64,000 nucleotides of DNA, taken from assembly GCA_028023455.1 (NCBI GenBank), contig JAQFVV010006428.1, forward strand, positions 1,223,501 through 1,287,500, written 5' to 3'. The stretch comes from Epiperipatus broadwayi. Lineage: Eukaryota > Onychophora > Udeonychophora > Euonychophora > Peripatidae. The position numbers and the translations under genes were made by a program. Positions 24,600-35,799 of this stretch are shown here, one piece after another. A model generated the notes under the pieces. That model saw only the letters and a list, made by a program, of their open reading frames with translations. It was not told the DNA's origin and ran no database searches. Every line of letters starts with the position of its first letter. The stretch's first letter is position 1.

Positions 24600-24720
24600 C
24601 GGAGAGAAAGAAAAAAGACCTGTAACTGTGACTTATACGGTTTGCGCGCGATTGCGGTCGAAATTGCAAACTTTTTTTTTTGCGGATAAAAGCGGTTTTT
24701 GCTCCATACGGGTTATAATT
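24600..24720. other. CpG-rich patch in AT-rich intron
   Basis: TACGGTTTGCGCGCGATTGC, CGGTCG, TGCGGATAAAAGCGG and CATACGGG cluster within about 120 bases in a region otherwise almost free of CpG. It could be the end of an unrecognised transposon or a regulatory element. The sequence alone does not decide. Confidence 0.3.
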
Positions 24721-25061
24721 AATACATTTAGTTTGTGTTGTTTGAAAGTATTTTGATTGGTTTAACAAAAATTTTATAATTGGTTATGATTAATTATGTA
24801 TATAAACAATATGTGTCACTATGTGTGTGTAAAATAAATTGAAGTTTTAAGTAGATTATATCCACATTAGATATGAAAATATTTTCTGAAATATGCTTTC
24901 ATGCATTAATATTATAATTATTTTATAGTTAGCTGTCATAAAATGTCATTCTATATTAATTATTTATAAAATATATTAAAATGTAGCATAATGTTTTCTA
25001 ATTTATTGTTTTATATATACTTATGTTTACAATAAAACTTTTATTATTATTTTTTATTAAG

Positions 25062-25158
25062 GGTTCAGCATTATTTTGGTTTAACTTGTTGAAAACTGGA
25101 AAAGGAAATAAATTAACAGAAAATGCAGATTGTCCTTTATTGGCTGGAAATAAATGGG
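25062..25158 (+). CDS. P4HA: Prolyl 4-hydroxylase alpha, exon covering the second iron-ligand region
   Basis: Acceptor ATTAAG, donor G/GTTAGT. It reads GSALFWFNLLKTGKGNK then LTENADCPLLAGNKW and leaves one base for the next codon. It aligns with the family block Gly-x-Ala-x-Phe-Trp-Tyr-Asn-Leu ... Thr-Arg-His-Ala-Ala-Cys-Pro-Val-Leu-x-Gly-Asn-Lys-Trp. The Lys of GNKW, which binds the 2-oxoglutarate C5 carboxylate, and the Cys before Pro, half of a conserved disulphide, are present. The His that should be the third Fe(II) ligand is Asn (codon AAT, 25122-25124). Frame, splice sites and neighbouring conserved residues are all intact, so this is not a simple pseudogene signature. A loss of hydroxylase activity is inferred, not shown. 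Confidence 0.93.
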
Positions 25159-25378
25159 GTTAGTAAACAAAATTTATATTTTTATTATTAAATTTTAAAA
25201 AAGTTAGAGTAAGACATAATCAAACAGAAAATAATTACATTATTTTTTGCCATTTTTATTTTTTGAATTAAACTCAGTGATTATTGTTTTATAACATCAA
25301 AAATTTAAATATATATTGTTAAATTTTATTTTAAAATGTATATAATGTAATATTATCATTGTAAGTAATATTTAAAAT

Positions 25379-26144
25379 CAGGCCTGGATTTAAGGTGATT
25401 GGGCCCAATCGGGCCCCACACTTGAAGGGGCCCCGCATCACCACCAAAATTAACAAAAAGTTATTTTTTGAAATTTAAAGCAAATTGCTTTTGACGATAA
25501 AGGATAAATTATAAATTATTCAAATAATTAAAAATATATTTATTTTAAATTTGCATTGATGGATGAGATTTATTATTGTGTTTATTATAATATATATACA
25601 TTATAATATAGAAAACGGATACCGTAAGTGTTGTTTTTGACTAACGTTTAATTAATCTGGATAGTACTATCTTCTATATGCGTCTTACTCGGCGCACTCA
25701 CATTCGTTTTTTGGCATTAGTCATTGTTGCGCTGTGCTTGCTATTAAGTAGATGTGGCTACTATCAAATGTCAATTGTTTATTGCATTTGCAGTTCTCTA
25801 TTCTTCTAATCGTTTTAATTATTAGTTTAGCAATTATGTCAATTGAAAGTGAAGAAGCAAGGAAATTGGATTTTCAAACTATTTTAGAAGAATTTACAGA
25901 ACAAAAACTTGTAAATTCATCTATTCATATTCAATGATGTAAATTTATATTCAATAAAATGGAATCATTGTTGTATTTTGTGCATTTTTATTTTTTAATG
26001 TATGTAGAAGTTTATCTATCTTATGATCCATGATATTTGATTTGATTTATATATATTGAATTTTCATTTTATTTAAATATTTAATACATACAGGACCCCG
26101 AAAAAAAATCCAATCGGGCCCCGCACTTATTGAATCCGGGCCTG
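25379..26144 (+). mobile_element. hAT-type DNA transposon relic
   Basis: The ends are long GC-rich inverted repeats: CAGGCCTGGATT...GGGCCCCACACTT at left and, on the opposite strand, CAGGCCCGGATT...GTGCGGGGCCCG at right. CAGG...CCTG ends with GGGCCC-rich subterminal sequence are typical of hAT elements in animals. Inside, a short open frame ends with a segment like the C-terminus of hAT transposases (next entry). The flanking eight bases (TTTAAAAT and AAAACGAT) do not match, so the expected 8-base target duplication has decayed or the flank was rearranged. Confidence 0.75.
25752..25937 (+). pseudogene. Remnant of hAT transposase C-terminus
   Basis: An open frame of 61 codons inside the hAT relic. 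Its second half reads LAIMSIESEEARKLDFQTIL then EEFTEQKL. This resembles the end of the hAT dimerisation domain, where a Leu-Ala-x-x-Ser-Ile-Glu motif is followed by a Leu-Asp/Phe helix and a short basic tail. The first half is hydrophobic and unrecognised. The DDE catalytic core and BED finger are absent, so no active transposase is encoded. It could be part of a slightly longer decayed frame. Origin as a gene fragment rather than chance is likely but unproven. Confidence 0.5.
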
Positions 26145-28662
26145 AAAACGATTTTAAGTATTTATTGCATTGTGAATAAATGGTGTTAATAAATACTTGA
26201 GTATACTATTTTAAAATTAAAATAAAAGGGGGAAATAAAACCTAAATAAAACTAATTTATTAAAAACTAAAAGAAAATTAAGAGTTATGTTTAATTTATA
26301 TATATCACACAGGTGGAAAACTTTAAAAAAAAAGTATTTAAAAATCATGTTTAATCTTAGTAAATGGAAATTATTGTTTTATTAATTAAATGTAAAACAA
26401 ACTAGCCCTTGGGGCACATAAATAATTGTAAGGTCAGATAAGAGATATAAAAAAGTAAAGATTGACCAATGCAAGCTCCAGCCACAGCATGGGCCAGAAT
26501 AAAAAACATCTGGACTTTTAGGATCAGTGAAGTCATGTTGAATGGATCTGTAAAAATGCTTATAAGAGGCTATAAAAGTATAAAAGAGAACATTATTGAA
26601 TTCATAAGTGGTTGTTGATTTAATCTGATTATTAATCTTACTGCTGTATTGCAGCCTCTAAAATGTGGAGGTCTTGCAATAAAGAGTTTCCCTTTGCATG
26701 CACCAGCTGAGTCTTCCCGATGACAGTTCCTGACCAAATGAATGGCTTGTAGTGGTTACATCTCCTAAGAAACTTTAGCAAATAATATGATCAGCAATGG
26801 ATTTCACAATTCTGGAGGAATCACCAAGATCTTTCATGAAAAGTATGAAGTTTATCAGTTGAACTTTTGTTAAATATATCTCTTCAATAAATAGTCAATC
26901 GGTAAGAAAATATAACTTTTAAATGAACTTATAGATCGATCTCTTAAACAAACTTTCAATTAGTAACCTAAAGTATGAACTCTTATCTGACTTAAAAAAT
27001 TCTAAATCCCTTATTAATGTTTTTATGTATAAGTTTGTAAATTAATCACTTCCATTTTTCTTTTATTTATTATTATGTGTTAATTAAATTATTTAATGTA
27101 AAGTTGGGTGTAGACAGCTGCATAGAATCATTAAGTTTGGGATTAGGCTATTGGTGTTAATTTCAGACTATTTGTTTCATAGTTGAGTCAATGCTGGTAA
27201 AGGGATATATGGGTGTTTACATCAATATAATGTGAAGCATGTTAGCATACAGTGCAAATGTGCCCAACTGAATGCATGACCCAAAAGTGTAGTCATCGTA
27301 TTGCAATGGACACAGAGTATTCCCTGTGACCTTGATTTCCTTTAGCTCTATGGATAGGGACTATAAGTTGGCAAAAGTTCTGCTCTCCTGCCATACATAG
27401 CACTTTTCCTTAATATTTTATATACCTGATTCCTTCACCAGACAGACATACATTCCTGTACTGGATGAGAATCATTTCCTTCAAATAATATCACACTGCA
27501 GATGCACATTAACTGTCAGCATGGCTTTATGCTATCATCTTCATATTGCAGTGGTTGCAACTGTATATCAGGAAGCAAGCATTGATTTAGCTGCAAACTT
27601 TTAGCCTGAGGTTGGATGTTTTGAAAAGCTTTAATTACGTAGCCTAAGTAGCTTATCTATACTCTACATTCTAAAATAAAAATATTATATAAATGTCCAT
27701 CTGTGCAGATTTTAATTAAAGTGTAAAATAATAATAAAAAATTAAAGTAAGACAAATTTATTCCTCAAATTTAAAAAGTTATATATGCATAAATAAAATA
27801 TTTTTGTGATTTTTACTGGTAGTGGTTTATTTTTTTAAATCTTTTTCTTTATTAAAATGTTTAATGAAGTTAACATATTAAATCTCTGTATCTATTTGGG
27901 TTAGTGGTAAATAATAAAATAAAATTTGATTTTGACAAGAAGTATCTGCCTACATCATAAATATTCTAGGTTCAAATAGCCTAGTGGTGCCCTGTACATG
28001 GATACAGTAAAAGTCTACACTTTCCCTGACTGTTATAGTAGACTTCTATCCAATGCATTAGTTGTCTAACAGACCTGGCAAATTTTCAAACAAGAGAAAA
28101 ATCCATTTCATTGCTGATGTAAACTCAACTTCATTTATATATATGTTAGTAATTTTACTGAATATACTGTTTCCTTACTAATTGCATTCCTGAAGATTTG
28201 TGATGATAGTATTTTAATTGTATTTATAAATTGGACTATTACCATCATCTATATAAGTATTAGAAAAAATTAACTTTATTTAAATATTCCAAATACATTC
28301 AACTGTTAGTAATAGCACACAGGTTAGTATATGCACAATGTATCAAGAGGTATTTCCCCCTCTTCTTTGGGTGTTGTTGGTCTGACTAGTGTCAATACTT
28401 ACATGGAAATCAAGCCTTCTTGAATATTGTATTTTAAGGTAACATTCTAACCAACTGAGTCATTCTATGAAAGGCAACAGTCAATAGAAATTTCTCTAAC
28501 TGTTACTAAGAGCAAAATTGATTAGTGATTTTCATACATTATGCATGGTCACATTAAGTTGACTTATGGGGTTGTTAGAAAGTAGATATTGAAATTTTAG
28601 TTATATTAAGATGCTGCTATTGATTTATAGTCTTAATGTTATTTTATTTCTTGCTGTTATAG
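26145..28662. other. Remainder of last intron, unassigned repeats
   Basis: Stretches around 26440-26860 and 27110-27640 are less AT-rich than the rest and look like old dispersed repeats, but I recognise no motif or element end. About 28200-28370 is related to 37440-37620 (shared AATACATTCAACT, CACACAGG, TAATA/TTAGTATA). Confidence 0.4.
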
Positions 28663-28748
28663 TTGCAAACAAATGGATCCACACATTTCACCAAGACTTT
28701 AAAAGATTCTGTGGTTCAAGTTATGATGACTTATTTTACAAAAACTGA
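28663..28748 (+). CDS. P4HA: Prolyl 4-hydroxylase alpha, terminal exon
   Basis: The acceptor is GTTATAG. With the base carried from 25158 it makes Val, giving NKW-V-ANKWIHTFHQDFKRFCG and ending SSYDDLFYKN with TGA at 28746-28748. The block Ser/Ala-Asn-Lys-Trp-Ile/Leu-His...Phe-x-Arg-x-Cys is the family's C-terminal signature. The Cys is the partner of the disulphide Cys in the previous exon. The tail after it is a little longer than in vertebrate enzymes and is acidic/aromatic, not the ER-retention type. This is expected, because retention normally comes from the PDI beta subunit. Confidence 0.93.
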
Positions 28749-28840
28749 TTGAGTTAAATTAGTAAATTATTATATTCAATATTTTTGTAAACATTGCAAT
28801 TTGTGCATTTTGTATTAAAAATAATAGTTTATATATCTTT

Positions 28841-28846
28841 AATAAA
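28841..28846 (+). terminator. P4HA: Polyadenylation signal AATAAA
   Basis: A canonical AATAAA lies 93 bases after the stop codon of the prolyl 4-hydroxylase gene, followed by a T/G-rich stretch (TTTGTTGTATTTTTTGTC) about 12-30 bases on. In such AT-rich DNA the hexamer is common, so position and the following T/G-rich stretch are the main support. Confidence 0.55.
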
Positions 28847-28849
28847 AAA

Positions 28850-30960
28850 TATTATAAATTTGTTGTATTTTTTGTCTCTTTGTGTAAAAAAGTGCTAATT
28901 TATAGCAATATTAAAACTGTTTAAAACAGGTCTCCAAAAGAAACTATAATAAATTTGTGCTCTAATTTTTCAATTACTGATAAACAGTATTGCAGCATTA
29001 ATTGGATTTTCTACACTGCAAAATTTTGTAGATTTGATCCGAGCACCCATTACAAAAGAATTTGTTTACCTATTCACTGCTTGACAAAATGGTGTTTATA
29101 GAGGTTAATAAATAATAAAAAACATGTGGTATATTTATAAATAAGGTATTCATTAGTAGTTTTATAATTCTATATCCGCTATGTGAAAAATAATTATATA
29201 ACACATGAGGAGGACCTCGAAAAATATTATGCTGTTCATTTTTGATGTAAGTCTCAACTTTAATGATTAGAGCTGCAGATGTCAATAAAGATCCATAAAA
29301 ATTCAATAATATTCAACTCAAATGAGTGATTAGTAATAGAGAATATGACAAAGGACCATCTTCTTGTTAATTATATAACTTTTGGGATGGTACGAGTTAT
29401 AATTGACCATTAATGGCATTAAATTTGTATTTTTCTATACAAAAAGGAATTATATTACTAACAAATACAGTCTAGTAAAATATTAAGCCATTATTTATTG
29501 AAGTAAATTTCAACTTACATAGATATATGTTAAAAATCTCACCTTTTTATTCATTTTTTAATAATGAACCTCAAAATTAGTCGGTTAAATTTAAGTCAAA
29601 TCAGTTATGAGTTTTATAAAATGGTTAAAACATTTTTCAAATCAATATTTAAATTTATGGTTATTGTAGATAAGAATATATTTTAACATACAATGATTGG
29701 TTAGATTTAAATTATATTAAAAATTAATAGAGAGTATTGAAGCAAGCGATGATTAGATTTAACAGTTCAACATAATATAGTTACTAATATATATTGAAAC
29801 AATCTCATCATGAAAAATTGCAGTAGTATTTTAAAATAATGTTAAACAATTATCATTAAACGTTTATACAAATAATAATCAAAATAATTCTATCACTACA
29901 TGTTTCACAAAAATAAGTTATTTTGTCGGCTAATTTATTTAAAGATTACCAAAATAAAAAAGTTTGAGTAAACGCACATTTATCTGCCATTGAATATGAT
30001 TTTATTTATTCATTATTCAGTCAAAATGCTCATTTTACTACCATTTTTGTATAATAAATTTATTTGAAAATCTGTTAGTGTTTAATTGTGATTTTTGGTT
30101 GTTTTCTTATTTATCACAATCCTTATAATCAGTGAGCCTTAATTTAAATCTAACATTTTCTAAAATATTTTAATTTATGCCTTTTTTTAATGAACCAATT
30201 AATATTACAATATTAAAAATTTTATTAATTTAAAACATCAATTCAAGCATATCAATGAACTCACATGAGTTAAACATGTTTTATTATCTTTTTATGATTC
30301 AATTTGTAATTAAAAGTGGCATTACATGCATACATTATTTTTTACATATTTGTTAAATTTCTTTTTATATATATAATATGCAAATCTTTATTAATATGCA
30401 AAGAAAAAAAATGAAAGAAAGAAATTACATATATATACAATAATACAGGTGTCAATCAACTATTACACTTTTAAACGCCAATACAGAGCTCAGCTCTATC
30501 AATTCAGATGGCTGATAAGGTCGAGGTTTATTTCAGAAATCAAAGAAGGCAAATGCCCAATATTACAAAGGGCAACTACCCTATCTCATAATTTGACAGA
30601 TTGTTATACCAGGACCTCCCCAAATAGTTTCCATGGTTTTTTTAGGGAAGAGTGTCAGGCATTGGTTGTAATACATTTCCCAGTCATTATCAAATTTTTT
30701 GATCCAGTTTAACTTCTTGATATCAAAGATCAAATTTGCTAAATTTCTAATTGGTTCTATAATTTGCCAACTTTTCTCATCCTCTAGTGGCTTTTTTTTC
30801 AATATTTCTTTTTCTATTTATTATATAAAACGGTTTTCAGAGTTAAAAATTATTTGCAATTAATATTTAATAAACATTTGAAAAAATAAAAAAAAAATAC
30901 ACTGCAATACTATTAATAATGTTGAAAAAACACAATTCTAATCTGACAAAATAATCCTTA
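28850..30960. other. Intergenic AT-rich sequence, mostly blank
   Basis: No gene found. At about 30449-30712 on the plus strand an open frame includes QYRAQLYQFRWLIRSRFISE and CPILQRATTLSHNLTDC. The latter loosely resembles the Cys/His tail of a LINE ORF2, but it lacks the second Cys and is too short to call. Confidence 0.35.
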
Positions 30961-31499
30961 CAATGTGATGCACTACAGCTTCTCCTTTCTTGGAAAGAGG
31001 AATCTCTCAGCCACTATGCCACAAGAAACCTGTTAGTAACCTTCTCTTTTCATTCCCTATCCTACGTTTAACAACAGCCTTCTCTATCCTGTTTCCATTT
31101 CTACAACATTATATTTGTCCAGTATAAAAAACTAAGAACCCACTTTCTGTATAATCACTTTGTTTATATTTATTTTCCTACAACTTTATTATTTGTACCC
31201 TTTCTTCTTGTAAGCATTTACATTCAATTAATAGGTGCCTACTTTTTATATTCCTTCCTTACATAACTTGCAAACTAAAACAAATCCTTTCATTTGTGTG
31301 TATATTCCCTTGTTGCTAATGATTCTGTTCAAGCTGTATACACTAAACTACTTTCATTGCTATTATCATAAAATAACTCACACCCAATATTCTGTTTATT
31401 CCTATATATATTTAATTTTTTATACTCTCCATACTAGATCTCCATCTCCTTCACTTCCTATTTATATTGATGCATCTATTCTTCTAACACATTCCTTGC

Positions 31500-34300
31500 A
31501 ACTATAACACTCAACAATTCTCCTAACATAATCATCCTATCTTTTGTATAAGTATACTGACATATAGTATTTATCCAAATCTTCTGCATGTCATACCAGC
31601 TTTTTAAGCCATCTTGTTGCATGTCCTTTACTCATAACCCAATTAAATACTATTTTGGCTATTCTCTTAAAATGCAATCTACTGAACATTTTCATTTTGC
31701 TTTTTGCATCTCTCATATAAAAACTTGACCATCCTATTTTTCCTTGAATTGCCTCCTTGGCCATTCACATCTCTGCATCTAATGCATGTCTTCCCACATC
31801 TCTTTGTACTTTTTCTAAGTAATCTAACATCCTTTTACTAACACATAACATATTGTTATCATAAGTTAATCCTGCTATTATCATTCCCTTCCATACAATT
31901 CTTGCTACATCATATTTATTATAAGAAAACACTGTTAATTCTTTATCAGGTCCTTTCTTTTTTTGCTTCATTTATCAAATTTTCTTTCATTCATCCAAGC
32001 AAATTCCCAAATAATTATACCTTTAACTTTATGTTCCCCAGTAAAAAAAATTTCTCTTCTCTTTCCCCAGCATTTATCATCATTACTTTTGATTTTTCTT
32101 CATTAAATTTAATCCCCATCTTTTTCCCCACCATTGCACACATCTTCAGAATAACTTCTATATCTTCCCTACTTTCTGTGCACAAGAACATATCATCAGC
32201 AAATAAAAAACCTGGTAATATATACCTTCACTTGCCATATATTAATGGTATCTTTACTCCTTTTTCTAGTTTTTCTATTGCTTTCTCCATTTCTCTCAAA
32301 TGTAACAAAAACAAAATAGGTGTCATGGGATATCCTTGCCTTAGTCCCACAACATTTTAACTCTGATTCTATATTTCCTAATTGATATATATATATATAT
32401 AGTTATTTTCATGAATTTCTTGAAGATTCACTAAATCTCCATTCATTCCCAAATTTACTAAACTTACCCAGAATCTATTTCTATTTACACTGCCATATGC
32501 CTTGTTTATATCTATAAAGACCATATATAATTATCTATCTGGATTTCTACTCATATCTATAAGTTGTGTGACTACAAATAAACTATCTTCTATATGTCAA
32601 TCCATTCTTAACCCCACTCAGATTTCTCCTACTATTATTTTCTTCCATCAATTTTTCCACCTATTCAGCCACCATATATGCAAAAACTTTATATAACACT
32701 AAATTTCTATCATCCTTACCCTTTCCTTTAAATAATATCCTTAGTCTTGTATTTTTCCAGCTATCTGGAAATTCTCTGTGCCATCTTATTAAAACATGAT
32801 AATAGATTTAATTTTGTCCTGTTTTCTAAATTCATCACCATCTCTGTTGCATATCCATCTAAACTTCTTGCCTTTCCACTTTTTAATTTTTTCCCTGTCT
32901 CATTTAATTCATTTTTTGTAAACCTAACATTTCCATTACTATATGCTTTTATATTGGTTATCACTTTGTCCTTCACATCTAACATTTTTTCTATATCCAT
33001 TACATACTTATTTAAGATTATCTCTAATTTTCTTTAGAGCTACAATCTTTTTCCTCATCATTTTCTCTCCCCTACATTCCTTCCTTTAATATATTTCTAA
33101 AAATTTTTTACTTCTATCTCTTCCATTTTTATTAATATCCTCCAATAATTTACTATTGAATTTTATTCTCTATATATAATTATCTATTTTAGCCAACACC
33201 TTTTTCTAAAATATTTCCCCCCTTTAATATTAACATCTTTTTCACTTTCTTTGTTTTTAATAGTACATTTATATTTTCTGCATGCTTTTTCTCCACTTTT
33301 ACTAATTCTTACTTTTCTATTAATTTTATTCTTCTAAATATTCTCACCTAAATCCCTATTTACCACTTTTTCTACTTCACCACACCAGTCCTTATATTCA
33401 TCCCAAACAAACTCTTCCATAATTTCTTCTATTTTTATTTTATATCCTTTTAACTTATTCATTCTCCATCAACATCTTTCATTATCCTTTCTATATTTAT
33501 TACTATTTTCCATCTCATTACTAACCATTTCTCTTATAAAGAAATTATGATCACCATTACATATTCTCTCTTCATCATTAAACACTATAATTTTCAGACA
33601 TTATTTATTTCCTCTTTTTGTACTAATATATAATATATTGTGTGAAATATTTATATTGTCCCTCATAAATATTTGATAAATTTCCAATTTTCATATTTAT
33701 TATATGACAAAAAAAAAATCAAAAACTGTCCATTCTTGTTATCCATGTCATCAATTTCTTCAATATGCTCTTCATATCCTCTATAATTATTTTCTTCCCC
33801 ATTTTTCTGAAACTCTATATATCCTTATATAGGCATTCATACATACTAAAGTTCTACTCCATTATAGTTTGACTATCTACAATAACCATATACACTATAG
33901 CCACCATCCATTCTTGTCATCCTAACATTATCTGAAACCATAAATATTCTAGACCTTAATAGTATTTAAATATTTTTTTGGCATAACTTCTATACCACCA
34001 CCCCATTTTTCTTTTCTATTTATACTATACTATATCCAATCTTCCAGTATGTTTTTTTACATGTCTTTCCACTGCTGCTAATATCTCAAGCTTTTCATTT
34101 TTAACTGCTCTGTTTAATTCCAGTCATTATCTGGTCTTCTACTGACTTACATATTCAAATATCCAATTTCTTCTTTCCTAACTCTTTTATAAATTATTTT
34201 GACTCTTTTTTCTCCATTATATTTATAAATAACTTAGTTATCATTAATTTTGCTGATCCATTCCCTCTCCACATCTACATTTTATATCTAAATCAGGTAC
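31500..34300 (-). mobile_element. Decayed LINE with reverse transcriptase, reverse strand
   Basis: Read on the minus strand, broken frames give the order expected of a non-LTR reverse transcriptase. First comes a lysine/glutamate-rich linker (33000-33600), then GKARSLDGYATEMV (about 32870), LRQGYPMTPILFLLHLREME (about 32310, the fingers/palm GDPLSP-like motif), and LPGFLFADDMFLCTE (about 32200, the catalytic FADD variant of YADD). These are followed by GIKFNEEKSKVMMIN (about 32100), the thumb region KYDVARIVWKGMIIAGLTYD (31860-31920), and KVQRDVGRHALDAEM near 31780. Many stops and frameshifts interrupt it. Sequence near 33600-34300 may hold the endonuclease, too decayed to assign. Plus-strand open frames here (31902-32360, 32502-32696, 32747-33037) are shadows. 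Confidence 0.8.
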
Positions 34301-34508
34301 CCTTTGTTTATTTCTTACATTTCTGAGGAAATGTCAACAGAATCTCAATGAACTCCAGTTAATACTATTTATTGTTTTTAGAATAAAATTATTTAAATGG
34401 TTAAATGTTTGATCATTTTAACATAAATAGTTTTTTAATTAGAAAAAATAATGTTTTTTAAATGTATACAAATGATTGTTACTTTTTTATAGCAATATAA
34501 TTTAATTA

Positions 34509-34592
34509 CGAGATTTGAACCCAGACTTTAAAGCATCTTTTACTCATCTCTCCCCTTCCTATTCAAACGATTCACGTGACCACACACATCTA
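34509..34592 (-). repeat. Single tRNA-like arm of the foldback family
   Basis: The minus strand reads GTGGTCACGTGAATCGTTTG ... AGTCTGGGTTCAAATCTCG. It has the same layout as the arms of 6594-7310 and 12612-12992, but here as one arm with no inverted partner. The 3' part contains a good polymerase III B box (GGTTCAAATCT). Confidence 0.6.
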
Positions 34593-35490
34593 GTTTAAAG
34601 TATATATATATATTATACTTGTATTTAAATAGTAATATAATTTAAATATTAGGTAAACAATATTAATTAATCTGGAAACAAATCTGTTTTGATAAATAGA
34701 TGGAATTAAAAATGATTGCATTATAAAACAATATTACAAACGTTTATAAAATTAAAACAACACATACATTTTATTTATATGCGAATGGTGTAGAACATTG
34801 CAACAATATTTGCATAAAATGAAATGAAAATAGGAATGTAGTTTAGCACTACCTTCTTTAGTAATAAATCTTATAAATGCCAGAAAGAGGGTATGCTTAC
34901 TGTCGTAATGGAACAATAGCATTACCTATTTATAAATACTTAAGATGGCTACAAAAATATTTTGATATTTTAAAAACCGATATGAATGTTCTGTTAGTTT
35001 TTGTTTAATTCTAAGACAAAAGATAATTTTATTGTGAATAAATAATATATATAAATATTTTGTTATATTGAAAGAATGATGAAACTCATTGAAATATATG
35101 TAGTTATAAAAGATACCATTAGTAATAGTTTACAAAAGATATATTATGACATTAGGTGACTTCTGTTTTATATCCTTATTGCATGATTATCCCACTGTTG
35201 TTGAGATTATGAATTTTTCAACATTAAACTATGAATAACAAACCCACAAAGAGAATAATATGGTTTTATAAAATCAAGCCTAATGAATTTCTTATGAAAA
35301 TCAAAGAATGTGTTTTCTCCAAAACTCCAAAGATTTTAAATGACATAGTCCATAAAGAATTTTTAAAAAATGTCGAAATAAAAATCAACTATATACAAAT
35401 AAAGTGCTTTAAAATCTAAGAAAACATTAAGTTCACAATATTTTGAAGATACCTAAAATTGCCAAAATTGAAGCACTACAAAACTATTAT

Positions 35491-35746
35491 TAAAACAGGC
35501 AAAACTCTCTATATATGTATTGCCACTCAGTCCAAGCCAGAGTAATCAATGGATGCCAGAAAGCTTGTGCATAAAATCCCCATCTAGAGCCTACTCATCC
35601 AATATCCCCATGCTAGTTTCTGTCTTGTGGCCTTCGTCAGTGAAGAGCCTTGGATCTGAGAGTACTGCACCTAGATCTTGGCAACTATTGATTACTCTGG
35701 CTTGCACTGAATGGCAATACATATATAGAGCATTTTGCCTGTTTTA
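35491..35746. mobile_element. MITE with about 60-base terminal inverted repeats (Tc1/mariner-like)
   Basis: The ends AAACAGGCAAAACTCTCTAT at left and, on the opposite strand, AAACAGGCAAAATGCTCTAT at right begin inverted repeats of about 60 bases, with few mismatches, running to GCCAGAGTAATCAAT. TA flanks both ends (35491-35492 and 35745-35746), consistent with a TA target duplication. The 252-base interior (AAAATCCCCATCTAGAGCC...) is non-coding. A related, shorter copy is at 48163-48281. Confidence 0.8.
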
Positions 35747-35799
35747 CTAACAGTTAAGAGCAAGCATAAGAAATGGTGATCATGTGATGTTTATTGACT

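Noticed and set aside
25062-25158. Pseudogene call for the whole prolyl 4-hydroxylase gene because of the missing His
   Set aside because: All six visible exons keep frame, splice sites and other conserved residues; a single substitution fits an inactive but maintained protein at least as well.
31902-33037. Plus-strand open frames of 60-152 codons
   Set aside because: They lie opposite the reverse-strand reverse transcriptase relic, whose motifs are readable; the plus-strand products are low-complexity Phe/Ser/Ile.
35520-35750. 76-codon plus-strand open frame
   Set aside because: It lies entirely within the MITE at 35493-35744 and uses its inverted repeat ends.
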